Origin: an uncultured Victivallales bacterium
GTDB taxonomy: Bacteria > Verrucomicrobiota > Lentisphaeria > Oligosphaerales > JAFGRS01
Reading direction: 5' to 3'
Assembly (NCBI GenBank): GCA_903834675.1
Contig: CAILKC010000011.1
Span: forward strand, 1-26,384
DNA: 26,384 nucleotides
Below are positions 1 through 7,290 of the stretch, one piece after another. Every line of letters starts with the position of its first letter. Position 1 is the first letter of the stretch. The notes beneath the pieces were generated by a model. The model was given only the letters and a program-made list of their open reading frames with translations. It searched no databases and had not been told where the DNA came from. Position numbers and translations under genes: made by a program.

Positions 1-59
1 CAACCGCGGCGGCCACGCAGGGCCGCCCTCCAGGCGATCCGGCGCGTCCCGGCCGGGAG

Positions 60-249
60 ACTACTCAGGTGCAACTGCGTATCCTGCCCCAACGGGGTTG
101 GGTCATGGTGCCAGGACGCAACCCCGTTGGGGTAGGAGGCCCTTACCACATTTGACCCAGGGTAGCGGCACCCTGGCCGCAACCCTGGGCTCTGGGCCAC
201 AGCCCCGTTGGGGCAGGGAAATGCACCTTGAGTTGTAACCTGGGTAGTT
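60..249. mobile_element. Family A palindromic repeat element, copy A1
   Basis: The left end reads ACTACTCAGG and the right end CCTGGGTAGTT, which are near-perfect terminal inverted repeats. Inside are three CCCCAACGGGG / CCCCGTTGGGG cores, each self-complementary, separated by short G/C-rich arms. Read on the minus strand, the right part matches the module at 22439-22509, and the left tip matches the module end near 22810-22832. No protein is encoded. The right end abuts a methyltransferase that has lost its N-terminal half, so an insertion or recombination at this element probably removed it. A MITE-like or large REP-like element is the best description; no transposase is visible in the window. 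Confidence 0.6.
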
Positions 250-656
250 GCCCGGCCGGATCGGAATGGCAACCGCGTCGGCAAGTCTCATTCGACTATG
301 TCCGGCTCAAACCCGGCGGGGTGTTTGTCTGGAGCGACGGGCATCCGTTCGGGCATTGCCTGGCGGGGCCTTCGCTGCAACTCAGCCGTTCATATCACGC
401 CACCGGCAAGTCCGTGCTGGGCGCCGAGACCGGTTGCGCGTTCGCCAACCATCACCGCACGATCAGCGATTTGTTCAACTTGCAGGTCGCGGCCGGCTTC
501 GTTGTCGAGCGGATGCTCGAACCCGATTCGCGTCAGCGTCGCCCCGACGACCCGTGGTTCGGGCTGTGGGACAACACGCCCGAACGGCTGGCGCTCATCC
601 CCGGCACGATCATCTTCAAGAGCCGAAAGCCGCCCGCTGCGGCGAGTGGGAGGTAA
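250..656 (+). pseudogene. C-terminal fragment of a class I SAM-dependent methyltransferase
   Basis: The reading frame is open through to TAA at 654-656. It encodes the last third of a Rossmann methyltransferase: the post-motif-III strand RLKPGGVFVWSDGHPF, then a HHRTISDLFNL segment, a GFVVERMLEPDS stretch, and a terminal IIFKSRKP beta strand. The SAM-binding motif I and the N-terminal half, about 150-170 residues, are missing. Recognisable homology begins near position 290, and immediately upstream lies repeat element A1. The stop overlaps the next start region (taATGATG), so this stump once led the operon that follows. It is almost certainly inactive. The assignment rests on motif recognition; substrate unknown. 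Confidence 0.65.
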
Positions 657-658
657 TG

Positions 659-1582
659 ATGAATGAACAGCCCCAGCGCAAGAAACTCAGCCAACCGCAG
701 TACGCCGGCGCCGAGGAGTTCCTGATCGAGCAGGCCCGTCCGCGTGAACGGGCGTTGTTCCGTTTCCACTTCGCCGGCGGTACGGCGGGCGACGTGCTGC
801 GGGAGTTGTCGGCGTTTCAGAATCCGGACGGCGGCTTCGGCCGCGCTTCGGAGCCGGACCTGCGGACGCCGGACAGTTCGGCGATAGCGACGACGCATGG
901 CTTGCAGATCATGCGGGAACTGCAGATCCCGCCGGACCATGAGATGGTTCGTTGCGCGTTGCACTACCTGCGGGCGGTTTGCGACCGGCAGAGCCACGTC
1001 TGGCCGATCATCCCGCCCACCGCGAACAAGGCACCGCATGCGCCGTGGTGGACGACGAAGGACTTGGCGACATCGTGGCGTGGGTTTCGCGCGAACCCGA
1101 GCGCCGAGATTGCCGGCTACTTCTTCCTGTTCGGTACGGCGGCGGATGAGTCGCTCCGTCAGGCGGCGTTGCGCCGCACACTCGAGTTCCTCAATGCCCA
1201 GCCACCTGACCTGCACGAGTTGCTCTGCTACGTGCGCTTGGCTGAGATGGTCCCGCTGCCGGCCGCGACCCGACGGAAGATCACCGACCGGGTGCTGGCC
1301 ACCGTCGAGAGCGACCCGGCCAAGTGGCCGAAGTACGCACTGCGACCGTTGACCGTCGTGAAGTCATCGGCGTCGCCATACTACGAGCCCCTGCGCGAAG
1401 CCGTGGAAGCCAACCTCGATTTCCTTATCGCCGAACAGTGCGCCGACGGCTCGTGGCAGCCGACGTGGACCTGGGGTAACGCATTCCCCGAGACCTGGCC
1501 GGTCGCGAAAAGGGAATGGCAAGGGATTCTCACGCTTGACGCGCTGAAGGTGCTGCGTGCCTTCGGGAGGACAGGCAAATGA
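659..1582 (+). CDS. Prenyltransferase/squalene-cyclase-like alpha/alpha-toroid protein
   Basis: The product is about 307 residues with no signal peptide. It shows the repeats of the terpenoid-cyclase/protein-prenyltransferase alpha-alpha toroid fold: an early FQNPDGGFGRA motif followed by EPDLRTPDSSAIATT, and a late DGSWQPTWTWGN motif followed by PVAKREWQGILTLDALK. These QW-like glycine/tryptophan turns are typical of a family of uncharacterised soluble bacterial proteins, not of true squalene cyclases, which are twice as long and carry a DXDD motif. I see no DXDD here. GGGAGG at 648-653 lies five bases before ATG 659, and a second ATG at 656 is too close to it. The TGA stop overlaps the next ATG, so it is coupled to the Nudix-GNAT gene. 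Substrate unknown. Confidence 0.7.
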   Translation: MNEQPQRKKLSQPQYAGAEEFLIEQARPRERALFRFHFAGGTAGDVLRELSAFQNPDGGFGRASEPDLRTPDSSAIATTHGLQIMRELQIPPDHEMVRCALHYLRAVCDRQSHVWPIIPPTANKAPHAPWWTTKDLATSWRGFRANPSAEIAGYFFLFGTAADESLRQAALRRTLEFLNAQPPDLHELLCYVRLAEMVPLPAATRRKITDRVLATVESDPAKWPKYALRPLTVVKSSASPYYEPLREAVEANLDFLIAEQCADGSWQPTWTWGNAFPETWPVAKREWQGILTLDALKVLRAFGRTGK

Positions 1583-2616
1583 AACCCAACCCAATCCGCC
1601 CCATCGCCATCTGCCTGTTCCGCCACGGCAGTCGCATTCTCGTCAGCGACGGTATGGATCCCGAGACCGGCCGCGCTTACTGCCGGCCCCTCGGCGGCGC
1701 CATCGAGTTCGGCGAACGGGCGCGCGAGGCGGTCGTGCGGGAGATTCGCGAGGAACTCGGCGTCGAGATTCGCGAGGTCCGCCTGCTCGGCGTGCTCGAG
1801 AACCTGTTCACCCTCGATGGCCAGCCGGGACACGAGATCGTGTTCGTCTACGACGCGCGGTTCGTGAACGAGTCGCTCTACGCGTGCATCACGCTTCCCT
1901 TTCACGAAGCCGGTTGGGCCAGTGGCGATGCCCGCTGGCTGGACCTCACCCAGGAACGCGACCGTCTGGTGCCGGAAGGACTGATGCCGTTCCTGCCGAC
2001 CGCGCCCGGTTGCCGGCCAATGGCGCGAGAGGATGACGAGGCGGTGCGTGCCATCGCTACATGCCCTATCGTTGGAGGTGAGATGCACGTCATCGAAACC
2101 GACCGCCTGACGCTGGAGCCGTTAGCAGCCGCGCATGCCGAGGAGATGTTCGCGGTGCTCGGCGACCCGGCGATCTACGAATACGAGAACCAGCCACCCG
2201 CGTCGGTCGCGGCGTTGCGCGAGCGGTACCGGCGCTGGGAAGCACGCGGTTCGCCGGACGGACGAGAAGGCTGGCTGAACTGGGCAGTGCGCCGACGCGG
2301 CGCGGAACTCATCGGCTACGTCCAGGCGACGGTCTTGCCGACGGGCCGGGCCGGTATCGCCTATGAGTTCAACAGCCGGTATTGGCGGCGCGGCTATGGC
2401 CGGGAAGCCACGCAGGCCATGCTCGCGGAACTGACCAGCCACTATGCAGTTAGCGAGTTTACGGCGGTGCTCAAGCGGGCCAACTTCCGTTCGCTCGGCT
2501 TGCTCATTTGCCTCGGTTTCGTTCCGGCGCCGGTCGACCTGCTGGCGCAAAGCGGGATTGAGGCGGATGAGGTAATGATGCATCGCGTGGCTGCCTTATT
2601 GGGAAACCCATCATGA
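1579..2616 (+). CDS. Nudix hydrolase - GNAT N-acetyltransferase fusion protein
   Basis: The product is 345 residues with two domains. Residues 1-160 are a Nudix hydrolase with an intact Nudix box (GGAIEFGE at about 38-45, then REIREELGV), so hydrolysis of a nucleoside-diphosphate-linked substrate is expected. Residues 169-345 are a GNAT acetyltransferase of the RimJ type, starting with ETDRLTLEPL and carrying the acetyl-CoA loop RRGYGREA. ATG 1579 overlaps the upstream TGA and has GGGAGG at 1565-1570. An in-frame ATG at 2083 (Met169), four bases after GGAGG (2074-2078), could start a separate GNAT chain. This may be a genuine fusion, or two genes joined by loss of a stop. The 3' end overlaps the next methyltransferase start by ATGA. 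Substrates unknown. Confidence 0.8.
   Translation: MKPNPIRPIAICLFRHGSRILVSDGMDPETGRAYCRPLGGAIEFGERAREAVVREIREELGVEIREVRLLGVLENLFTLDGQPGHEIVFVYDARFVNESLYACITLPFHEAGWASGDARWLDLTQERDRLVPEGLMPFLPTAPGCRPMAREDDEAVRAIATCPIVGGEMHVIETDRLTLEPLAAAHAEEMFAVLGDPAIYEYENQPPASVAALRERYRRWEARGSPDGREGWLNWAVRRRGAELIGYVQATVLPTGRAGIAYEFNSRYWRRGYGREATQAMLAELTSHYAVSEFTAVLKRANFRSLGLLICLGFVPAPVDLLAQSGIEADEVMMHRVAALLGNPS
2074..2085 (+). promoter_or_regulatory. Internal ribosome binding site and in-frame ATG within the Nudix-GNAT gene
   Basis: GGAGGTGAG directly precedes ATG 2083, in frame with the Nudix reading frame and exactly where the GNAT fold begins. It is at least as strong as the ribosome binding sites seen before the neighbouring genes. 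It could produce a free acetyltransferase alongside the fused protein, or be a relic of formerly separate genes. Confidence 0.5.
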
Positions 2617-3356
2617 ACGACATTCACGACGCCAACCGGCGGTTATGGGACGCGCGTAGCGCCGACTGGGCGAAACGCCCGGAGACCGAAAAGGTCTGGC
2701 GGCGCTGTGCCAAGGAACCGGGCCTGGTCCTGGACGAGCGCGAACTGCAGTGGCTCGGCGACGTTGCCGGCCAACGCGTCGCGGTGTTGGGCAGCGGCGA
2801 CAACCTCGCGGTGTTTGCCCTTGCCGGCATGGGGGCGCGCGTCACATCGGTGGACATCGCGGAGAACCAACTCGCCGTGGCCCGACAACGGGCGGCGGAG
2901 TTGGGGCTGGCAGTGGAGTTCCTGCGAGCCGACGTGTCGGACCTGTCCGACTTGTCCGACAGCACCTTTGATCTGGTCTATACCGGCGGACACATCGCCA
3001 TTTGGGTGTCGGATCTGCGGACGTTCTACCGCGAGGCCGCGCGCCTCCTGAAGCCGGGCGGACGGATGGTCGTCAGCGAGTATCATCCGTTCCGCCGCAT
3101 CTGGAGAGACACGCCGGACCGGCTGGAGATCGCCGCCGATTACTTCCACCGGGGGCCGTACACCTACGAAGTGCCCGGTGGTCAAGCCCACGAGTTCCAG
3201 TGGACCGTGGGCGATTACATTAGCGCGGTGCTGGCTGTCGGCTGCGAACTGGAAGCGGTGGAGGAATTCGGCACCGGCTCGGATGGCGATTGGGAAGTAC
3301 CGCCGGTCGGCGGACTGCCGCGAGTGCTGCTGGTGGTAGGGCGGAAACGAACCTGA
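2613..3356 (+). CDS. Class I SAM-dependent methyltransferase
   Basis: The product is 247 residues, normal for a stand-alone small-molecule methyltransferase. SAM-binding motif I is VAVLGSGDN (about residues 56-64), followed by the acidic ribose-binding residue in TSVD (D81), a DLVYTG strand, and the post-motif-III LLKPGGRMVVSEYHPF. A short imperfect nine-base repeat encodes SDLSDLSD just before motif II. The ATG lies within the ATGA overlap with the Nudix-GNAT stop, so the genes are coupled. The fold is clear. The methyl acceptor cannot be told, but the setting with acetyltransferase, Nudix and cyclase-like genes suggests modification of a small molecule. Confidence 0.8.
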   Translation: MNDIHDANRRLWDARSADWAKRPETEKVWRRCAKEPGLVLDERELQWLGDVAGQRVAVLGSGDNLAVFALAGMGARVTSVDIAENQLAVARQRAAELGLAVEFLRADVSDLSDLSDSTFDLVYTGGHIAIWVSDLRTFYREAARLLKPGGRMVVSEYHPFRRIWRDTPDRLEIAADYFHRGPYTYEVPGGQAHEFQWTVGDYISAVLAVGCELEAVEEFGTGSDGDWEVPPVGGLPRVLLVVGRKRT

Positions 3357-3384
3357 ACCTGGTCATCCGGTTGAGGGGGTGTGC

Positions 3385-3890
3385 ATGAACTGCTTCTACT
3401 GCGACAAGATTGTGGCCATCGATCCTGAGTACGTAGCCGCGGCGGCGGCGTTCGATCTGGGTTCGGACGCACCGCGGTGCGGGCGGCATTGGCGGTATGT
3501 GTGCGGGCAATGCGGCAAGCCGGCGCACTTCATGGCCGTCGCGTTCTGTCCGAGAACCGGGAAGTGCTTTTGCGCAAGGTGCGCGACCGCCCGACGCGAG
3601 GTCGTGGCGCAGTACTGGGCTTGGGGGTACTACTTCGAATTGCAGTCCCCGTGGTCGGGGCAATGGCTGCCGGCGTTGGACCGGTTGGAGTTTGAAGGCC
3701 AATTGCCGGCGGATGTGCCGGGGCGCTCGGAGGAGCCTTGGCTGACCCGGTATCCTGAGACGCCCGTACAATGGCGTTCTTCCCGGGAATGCACCGATGC
3801 CGACGTGCAGGCGAAATGGAACGCGAACGCCCAACGGTGGACTGGCTGCGCGAGAGGTGCTGGAGGGCAATCCGACCGACAGTACGAGGG
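3385..3890 (+). pseudogene. N-terminal fragment of a zinc-ribbon-linked methyltransferase
   Basis: GAGGGGG at 3373-3379 precedes ATG 3385. The first 155 or so residues are a cysteine-rich module: C3/C6, C40/C43 with H48, C55, and C61/C63/C66, the pattern of two treble-clef or ribbon zinc sites. A W-rich linker ending in DADVQAKWNANAQRW follows. From memory, this module normally precedes a complete Rossmann methyltransferase domain in metagenomic proteins. Here recognisable sequence fades between about 3843 and 3890, and no motif I follows in any frame. The frame stays open to 4104 only because GC-rich DNA has few stops, and it runs into repeat element B. I read it as truncated and probably inactive. 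A stand-alone zinc-binding protein with a junk tail is the alternative. Confidence 0.55.
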
Positions 3891-3995
3891 GGTCGGCCCG
3901 ACCGTTCCCCAGCAGCCCCGACCAGAGACGGCGGAAGTCCTGCCATTCGGCATGACGGCCCGCCGACCTCCACGCCCTGCGGGCGGAAGAAACGG

Positions 3996-4260
3996 CGACC
4001 TGTGCAATAAGGATGGGCCGAGGTATTCAGCCCCAAAGGGGCGCTCTATACCAGCCCAGGGCAACGCCCTGGGTAACCCGTCCACAGCGCGGATTGAGCC
4101 CTGAAGGGGCGGCCCATGCGACCTCTGCGCGAACCGAGGGCAGATAGCTCGCCCCTACAGGGCTCAAACCCATAACTATCCTATTCCCAGGGCGTTGCCC
4201 TGGGCTGGTATGGCCGCGCGCCTTCAGCGCTCCAGGCGGACTCCCTTATTGCACAGGTCG
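3996..4260. mobile_element. Family B nested palindromic element (MITE-like)
   Basis: Perfect 17-base terminal inverted repeats (CGACCTGTGCAATAAGG at 3996-4012, its complement at 4244-4260) enclose a perfect 26-base inverted pair at 4048-4073 and 4186-4211 and an inner imperfect pair around GAGCCCTGAAGGGGCG (about 4094-4110 and 4150-4165). All three pairs are nested in register, so either strand could fold into one long branched hairpin. The 26-base arm contains the locally self-complementary CCCAGGGCGTTGCCCTGGG. No protein is encoded. No clear target duplication was found directly at the ends; AAGAAAC occurs a few bases outside each end. Confidence 0.7.
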
Positions 4261-4389
4261 AAAAGAAACAGCCTTGCCGACAAGGCCAGACGGCTTGCCG
4301 ACTTCAGCCCAGCGCCTACGGTAGGACCCTCAGCGCTGCGCCATGTCCAGGCCTGAAGCGACCGTACCCCGAAGGACAAAGGACTAGCG
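4261..4389 (+). other. Leader region before the beta-propeller gene
   Basis: These 129 bases separate element B from the next start. They contain a small hairpin near 4271-4286 (GCCTTG/CAAGGC around four bases) and a direct repeat of CTTGCCGAC. I see no convincing sigma-70 promoter and no coding sequence. Confidence 0.3.
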
Positions 4390-5574
4390 ATGGATCCGAT
4401 CCAGGATGCCTGCGTCACGTTCCGACGGATCACCCCGGCGGGGGAGAACTGGTTCTTCGGCTACTACGACAACCAAGCCTTTGCGCCGGACGATGAGCGG
4501 CACCTCGCCCATCGCGTGGCCTTCTGCGACCGTCTCCAGCAGCCTGGCGACGCCGCCGACCTGGCGGTCCTCGACCTGGCCGACGGCAGCGCCGAGGTCT
4601 TCGCCACGACCCGGGCCTGGAACTTCCAGCAGGGGGCCATGCTGCAGTGGGTGGGCGAGCGCCGCAACACCGTCTTCTACAATGCGGCGACCGCGGCGGG
4701 CGACTACCGGGGGATCGTCCACGACCTGGGCCGCCAGCGCGTCCGGGAGCTGCCCATGGCCCTGGCCGATCTGTCCAACGATGGCCGCCGTGGCCTGGCC
4801 ATCAACTTCGACCGCGTCTTCGACTTCAGGCCGGGCTACGGCTACTGCCAGAAGCGTGATCCCTGGCTCGGCCAGCGCCATGCGACCGAGGATGGCGTCT
4901 GGCTGGTCGATGTGCCTCGTGCTCGTCTCCGGCAGGTGCTTTCCATGCAGACCCTTTGGGCGGCTATGGCGCACGCCTTTGCGGGTGCGGACTGCAAGAT
5001 CTGCGTCAACCACATCACCTTCAACCCGACCGCGGAGCGCTTCGTGCTCCTGGCGCGCACCTTCCCCGAGGGCGACCTCAAGCGCTGGGCCACCACCGTC
5101 TTCGTCGCCGATCTCAAGGGCTGCCTGCAAGCGACGTTGGTGGATGCCGCGATGGCTTCGCACTACTGGTGGAGCGACGCGCGGCGGCTGCTGTTCTTCA
5201 TGGCCGGCAACGCCGGCAACCAACTCTATGAAGTGGACGTCGAGACCGGGGCGCAAACCGTGATCGACGCGGCCTTCTTCAGCTCCGATGGCCACTGCAG
5301 CACCTCGCCCGATGGCCAGTGGCTGCTGTACGACAGCTACCCGCGCCAGGGCTACCGCTACCTCTATCTCTACAACCTGCCCCGGCGACAGGGCCTGACC
5401 CTCGCCGGGCTCTACGATCTGCCCGTCTCGGTGACCGACATCCGCTGCGACCTGCACCCACGCTGGAACCGGCAGGGCACCGGCATCTCGCTGGATGCCA
5501 CCTTCGAGGGCTTCCGAGGCATCTACACCGTCGACCTGCAGGACGTCATGAAGGAACGCTTCAGCAGGGCCTGA
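4390..5574 (+). CDS. TolB/oligogalacturonide-lyase-like seven-bladed beta-propeller protein
   Basis: The product is 394 residues without a signal peptide. It starts with the FFGYYDNQAF motif and has repeated blade motifs: NFQQGAMLQW, a central CVNHITFNP, HYWWSDARRLLFF, DGHCSTSPDGQWLLYDSY, and a closing CDLHPRWNRQGTGISLDATFEG. This architecture matches the oligogalacturonate-lyase-like propeller family (PF14583 and relatives). In characterised lyases histidines bind Mn and act in catalysis; equivalents may be the His of the VNH, DGHC and DLHP motifs. AAAGGA at about 4378 precedes ATG 4390 by 6-8 bases. It stands alone between repeats, so the substrate cannot be inferred from neighbours. True lyase activity is not certain; many relatives are uncharacterised. 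Confidence 0.7.
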   Translation: MDPIQDACVTFRRITPAGENWFFGYYDNQAFAPDDERHLAHRVAFCDRLQQPGDAADLAVLDLADGSAEVFATTRAWNFQQGAMLQWVGERRNTVFYNAATAAGDYRGIVHDLGRQRVRELPMALADLSNDGRRGLAINFDRVFDFRPGYGYCQKRDPWLGQRHATEDGVWLVDVPRARLRQVLSMQTLWAAMAHAFAGADCKICVNHITFNPTAERFVLLARTFPEGDLKRWATTVFVADLKGCLQATLVDAAMASHYWWSDARRLLFFMAGNAGNQLYEVDVETGAQTVIDAAFFSSDGHCSTSPDGQWLLYDSYPRQGYRYLYLYNLPRRQGLTLAGLYDLPVSVTDIRCDLHPRWNRQGTGISLDATFEGFRGIYTVDLQDVMKERFSRA

Positions 5575-5593
5575 GTCTCAGATGGCGTGCTGA

Positions 5594-5671
5594 CGCTCTG
5601 CGCTACTGGAACTCGAGGGCGGCACCTGGACCGGCGGTGCTGGCGCCGACGGCATGTGGGACCTCAACTAA
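5594..5671 (+). pseudogene. Possible remnant of an autotransporter-type beta-repeat protein
   Basis: A 25-codon open segment just after the propeller gene encodes LEGGTWTGGAGADGMWDLN before TAA at 5669-5671, with an in-frame TGA at 5591. The TWTGGAGADG..W pattern resembles the start of the repeats in autotransporter-associated or PEP-CTERM surface proteins common in PVC genomes. It is too short to be functional, and the similarity could be chance. Confidence 0.2.
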
Positions 5672-5681
5672 AGCGCCCGAG

Positions 5682-6143
5682 TCAACGGCTGCCGTCTCGA
5701 TCGCTGGACGGCGCTTTCGGGCGGGTGCGAGGGCTGTCGACCACCCCGACGCCCAGGCGGTAGATGCGTGTCTCCAGCGGCGCTGCGGTCTTGGAGTCGA
5801 ATACCATCAGCGCGTTCTCATCGTAGCTGTGCAGCAAGCCGGTGGCGAGGCAGAGGTAACGTACGACGGCGTTCAGAGGGACGTTGTTCAGCTTCAGGGT
5901 GACGGTGCCTTCGTTGAAAATCTTGAGGCCCGCCGGCGTGAAGCGGAACAACATGTTGAGGCCCTTCCCCTCGGGATCAGCCGTCTTCGACTGCTCTTTC
6001 AGAAACTCGAACACTTCCCGTGGCGAGGCGTCCTCCACGTCGACCGTGCGGATCAGGATCTTGGCAGCACGGCTCTCCACCGTGCCCGCGGCGGCCAGCC
6101 CGGCACAGAAGACAAGCAGCAGCACGGCCTCTCGCGTCTTCAT
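5682..6143 (-). CDS. Secreted small protein with a secretin/TonB short N-terminal (STN)-like domain
   Basis: The product is 153 residues. It begins with MKTREAVLLLVFCAGLAAAG, a clean signal peptide with a likely cut after an Ala-rich site, so it is exported. The rest resembles a single STN/secretin-N unit: VDVEDASPREVFEFLKEQS, then a strand-helix with LNMLFRF and GTVTLKLNNVPLNAVVRYLCLATG, and LLHSYDENALMVFD. Such domains sit at the front of secretins and TonB receptors, but here there is nothing after it. Stand-alone versions are common in PVC bacteria. Position 6143 was chosen because the signal peptide begins there and an AAAGG-type site lies upstream; an ATG nine codons earlier would spoil the signal peptide. 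It converges with the propeller gene. Partner unknown. Confidence 0.6.
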   Translation of the reverse strand: MKTREAVLLLVFCAGLAAAGTVESRAAKILIRTVDVEDASPREVFEFLKEQSKTADPEGKGLNMLFRFTPAGLKIFNEGTVTLKLNNVPLNAVVRYLCLATGLLHSYDENALMVFDSKTAAPLETRIYRLGVGVVDSPRTRPKAPSSDRDGSR

Positions 6144-6576
6144 CTTTACGCTGCCTTTCCAGGGAGCCACCAGGCTCCCCTATCACCCGATGATTCTACA
6201 CCGTCGCCGCGCGAAGGCCAAGGGGGCGGCGGGCGGTTCCGAGAAAGAGCCCCCGCTAGATCTGGCAGGCGTCTGCCATGATGCTGCTTGCCGCCATGGA
6301 GCCCGCGATGCCATCGCCCGTTTCGGGCGGGTTCGCGGTATCCCCAGGTACGGCGGAAGCCCCGGCAAGGCCGGTGCGGACCGCCGGCTCCAGCGTGCCT
6401 ACCACCCGGAAAAAGAAACAGCCCTGGGCGGCGGGTGTCCGTCGGCGGACCGTGATGCGTTCCGCCGTTCCGTATGGACACATCATTGGACGCCGGTCTC
6501 GTACGCAGCGACATTAGCGGCCACACCTCACGATCCAGGCCCGACGCGGGCCATCCGTTGAATGACGAAAGGCGAC
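6144..6576. other. Gene-free region containing a repeat D copy
   Basis: These 433 bases lie between the divergent STN gene and the lipoyl-enzyme gene. They hold the 97-bp repeat D copy (6297-6393). No reading frame here resembles a known protein, and I found no convincing promoter. Confidence 0.4.
6297..6393 (+). repeat. Repeat D, copy 1 (97 bp)
   Basis: Matches 18679-18775 along its full 97 bases with about four mismatches and no gaps. It includes the palindrome CCCGTTTCGGGCGGGTTCG and ends in CCGCCGGCTCCAG. Both copies are intergenic and near a transcription start side of a gene. Function unknown. Confidence 0.65.
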
Positions 6577-7290
6577 ATGAACGCCCCCGACACCCCGGCA
6601 CACGAGACCTGGGACCTCTGGCAGGACCGCGCCCACGAGCCCGCTCTCAACATGGCCCTGGACGAGGCGCTGTTACTGACCGCCGCGGCGCGGGCGCGGC
6701 CCCTGCTGCGCTTCTACGCCTGGGGCTGTCAGGCGGTGACCATCGGCTACGTGCAGCGTCACGCGGCGGCACCCGCCGGCTTCGCGGTGATCCGGCGGCT
6801 CACCGGCGGCGGCGTGGTGTATCACGACCATGACTTCACCTACACCGTCGTGGTGCCCGAGGGGCACTGGCTGACCGGTTTGGACCGCCTGCACAGCTAC
6901 CGCTGGATCAATCGCAGCGTCCAGGCCGGACTCGAGCGCTGCCGCCTGAGGGCAGAGCTGGCCGCCGACGAGATCCCGCACCAGGTCGACCGCCTGACCA
7001 TGGTCTGCTTCCAGAACCCCACCCGTTACGATGTGCTGCTGGCCGGACGCAAGGTCGCCGGCAGCGCCCAGCGTCGCACCCGCGCTGGCCTCCTGCACCA
7101 GGGCAGCCTGCACTTCGGCGCGCCGCTCCCCCTGCCACGCCCCCGCCTGGCCGAGGCGCTGATCGAAGGCTTCCGGGTCACCCTCAATCTCGACTTCGAA
7201 CCCTTCACGCCAAACGCCAAAACCCTGGCGCTGGCCCAGCAGTTGGCCACGGAGAAGTATGGTTCGGACGCCTGGAACCAGCGGCGGTAG
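6577..7290 (+). CDS. Lipoate-protein ligase A / LipM-like octanoyltransferase family protein
   Basis: The product is 237 residues with the biotin/lipoate ligase fold (PF03099). The substrate-binding loop RRLTGGGVVYHD lies at residues 73-84, and the lysine motif GRKVAGSAQRR has K159. Cys144 in VCFQNPTRYDV aligns with the position of the catalytic cysteine of Bacillus-type octanoyltransferase LipM, which favours acyl transfer from octanoyl-ACP over ATP-dependent ligation. At 237 residues it is a little shorter than LipM or LplA and has no C-terminal accessory domain. GAAAGG about five bases before ATG 6577 sets this start; the ATG at 6562 has no ribosome binding site. No lipA, gcvH or dehydrogenase genes are adjacent. 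LplA versus LipM is inferred. Confidence 0.8.
   Translation: MNAPDTPAHETWDLWQDRAHEPALNMALDEALLLTAAARARPLLRFYAWGCQAVTIGYVQRHAAAPAGFAVIRRLTGGGVVYHDHDFTYTVVVPEGHWLTGLDRLHSYRWINRSVQAGLERCRLRAELAADEIPHQVDRLTMVCFQNPTRYDVLLAGRKVAGSAQRRTRAGLLHQGSLHFGAPLPLPRPRLAEALIEGFRVTLNLDFEPFTPNAKTLALAQQLATEKYGSDAWNQRR

Noticed and set aside
2934..2960. In-frame mobile mini-repeat inside the methyltransferase
   Set aside because: Only three imperfect nine-base units encoding SDLSDLSD; ordinary low-complexity drift is enough.
250..3890. The two methyltransferase stumps as halves of one split gene
   Set aside because: The C-terminal stump and the zinc-ribbon N-terminal stump resemble different methyltransferase subfamilies, so they are treated as separate broken genes.
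3891..4104. C-terminal extension of the zinc-ribbon protein
   Set aside because: The open frame here runs into palindromic element B and has no methyltransferase motifs; it is open only because GC-rich sequence has few stops.
4262..4275. Shared AAAAGAAACAGCC with 6411-6423 as a repeat boundary
   Set aside because: A 13-base match between two places in 26 kb is expected by chance, and the flanks do not match.
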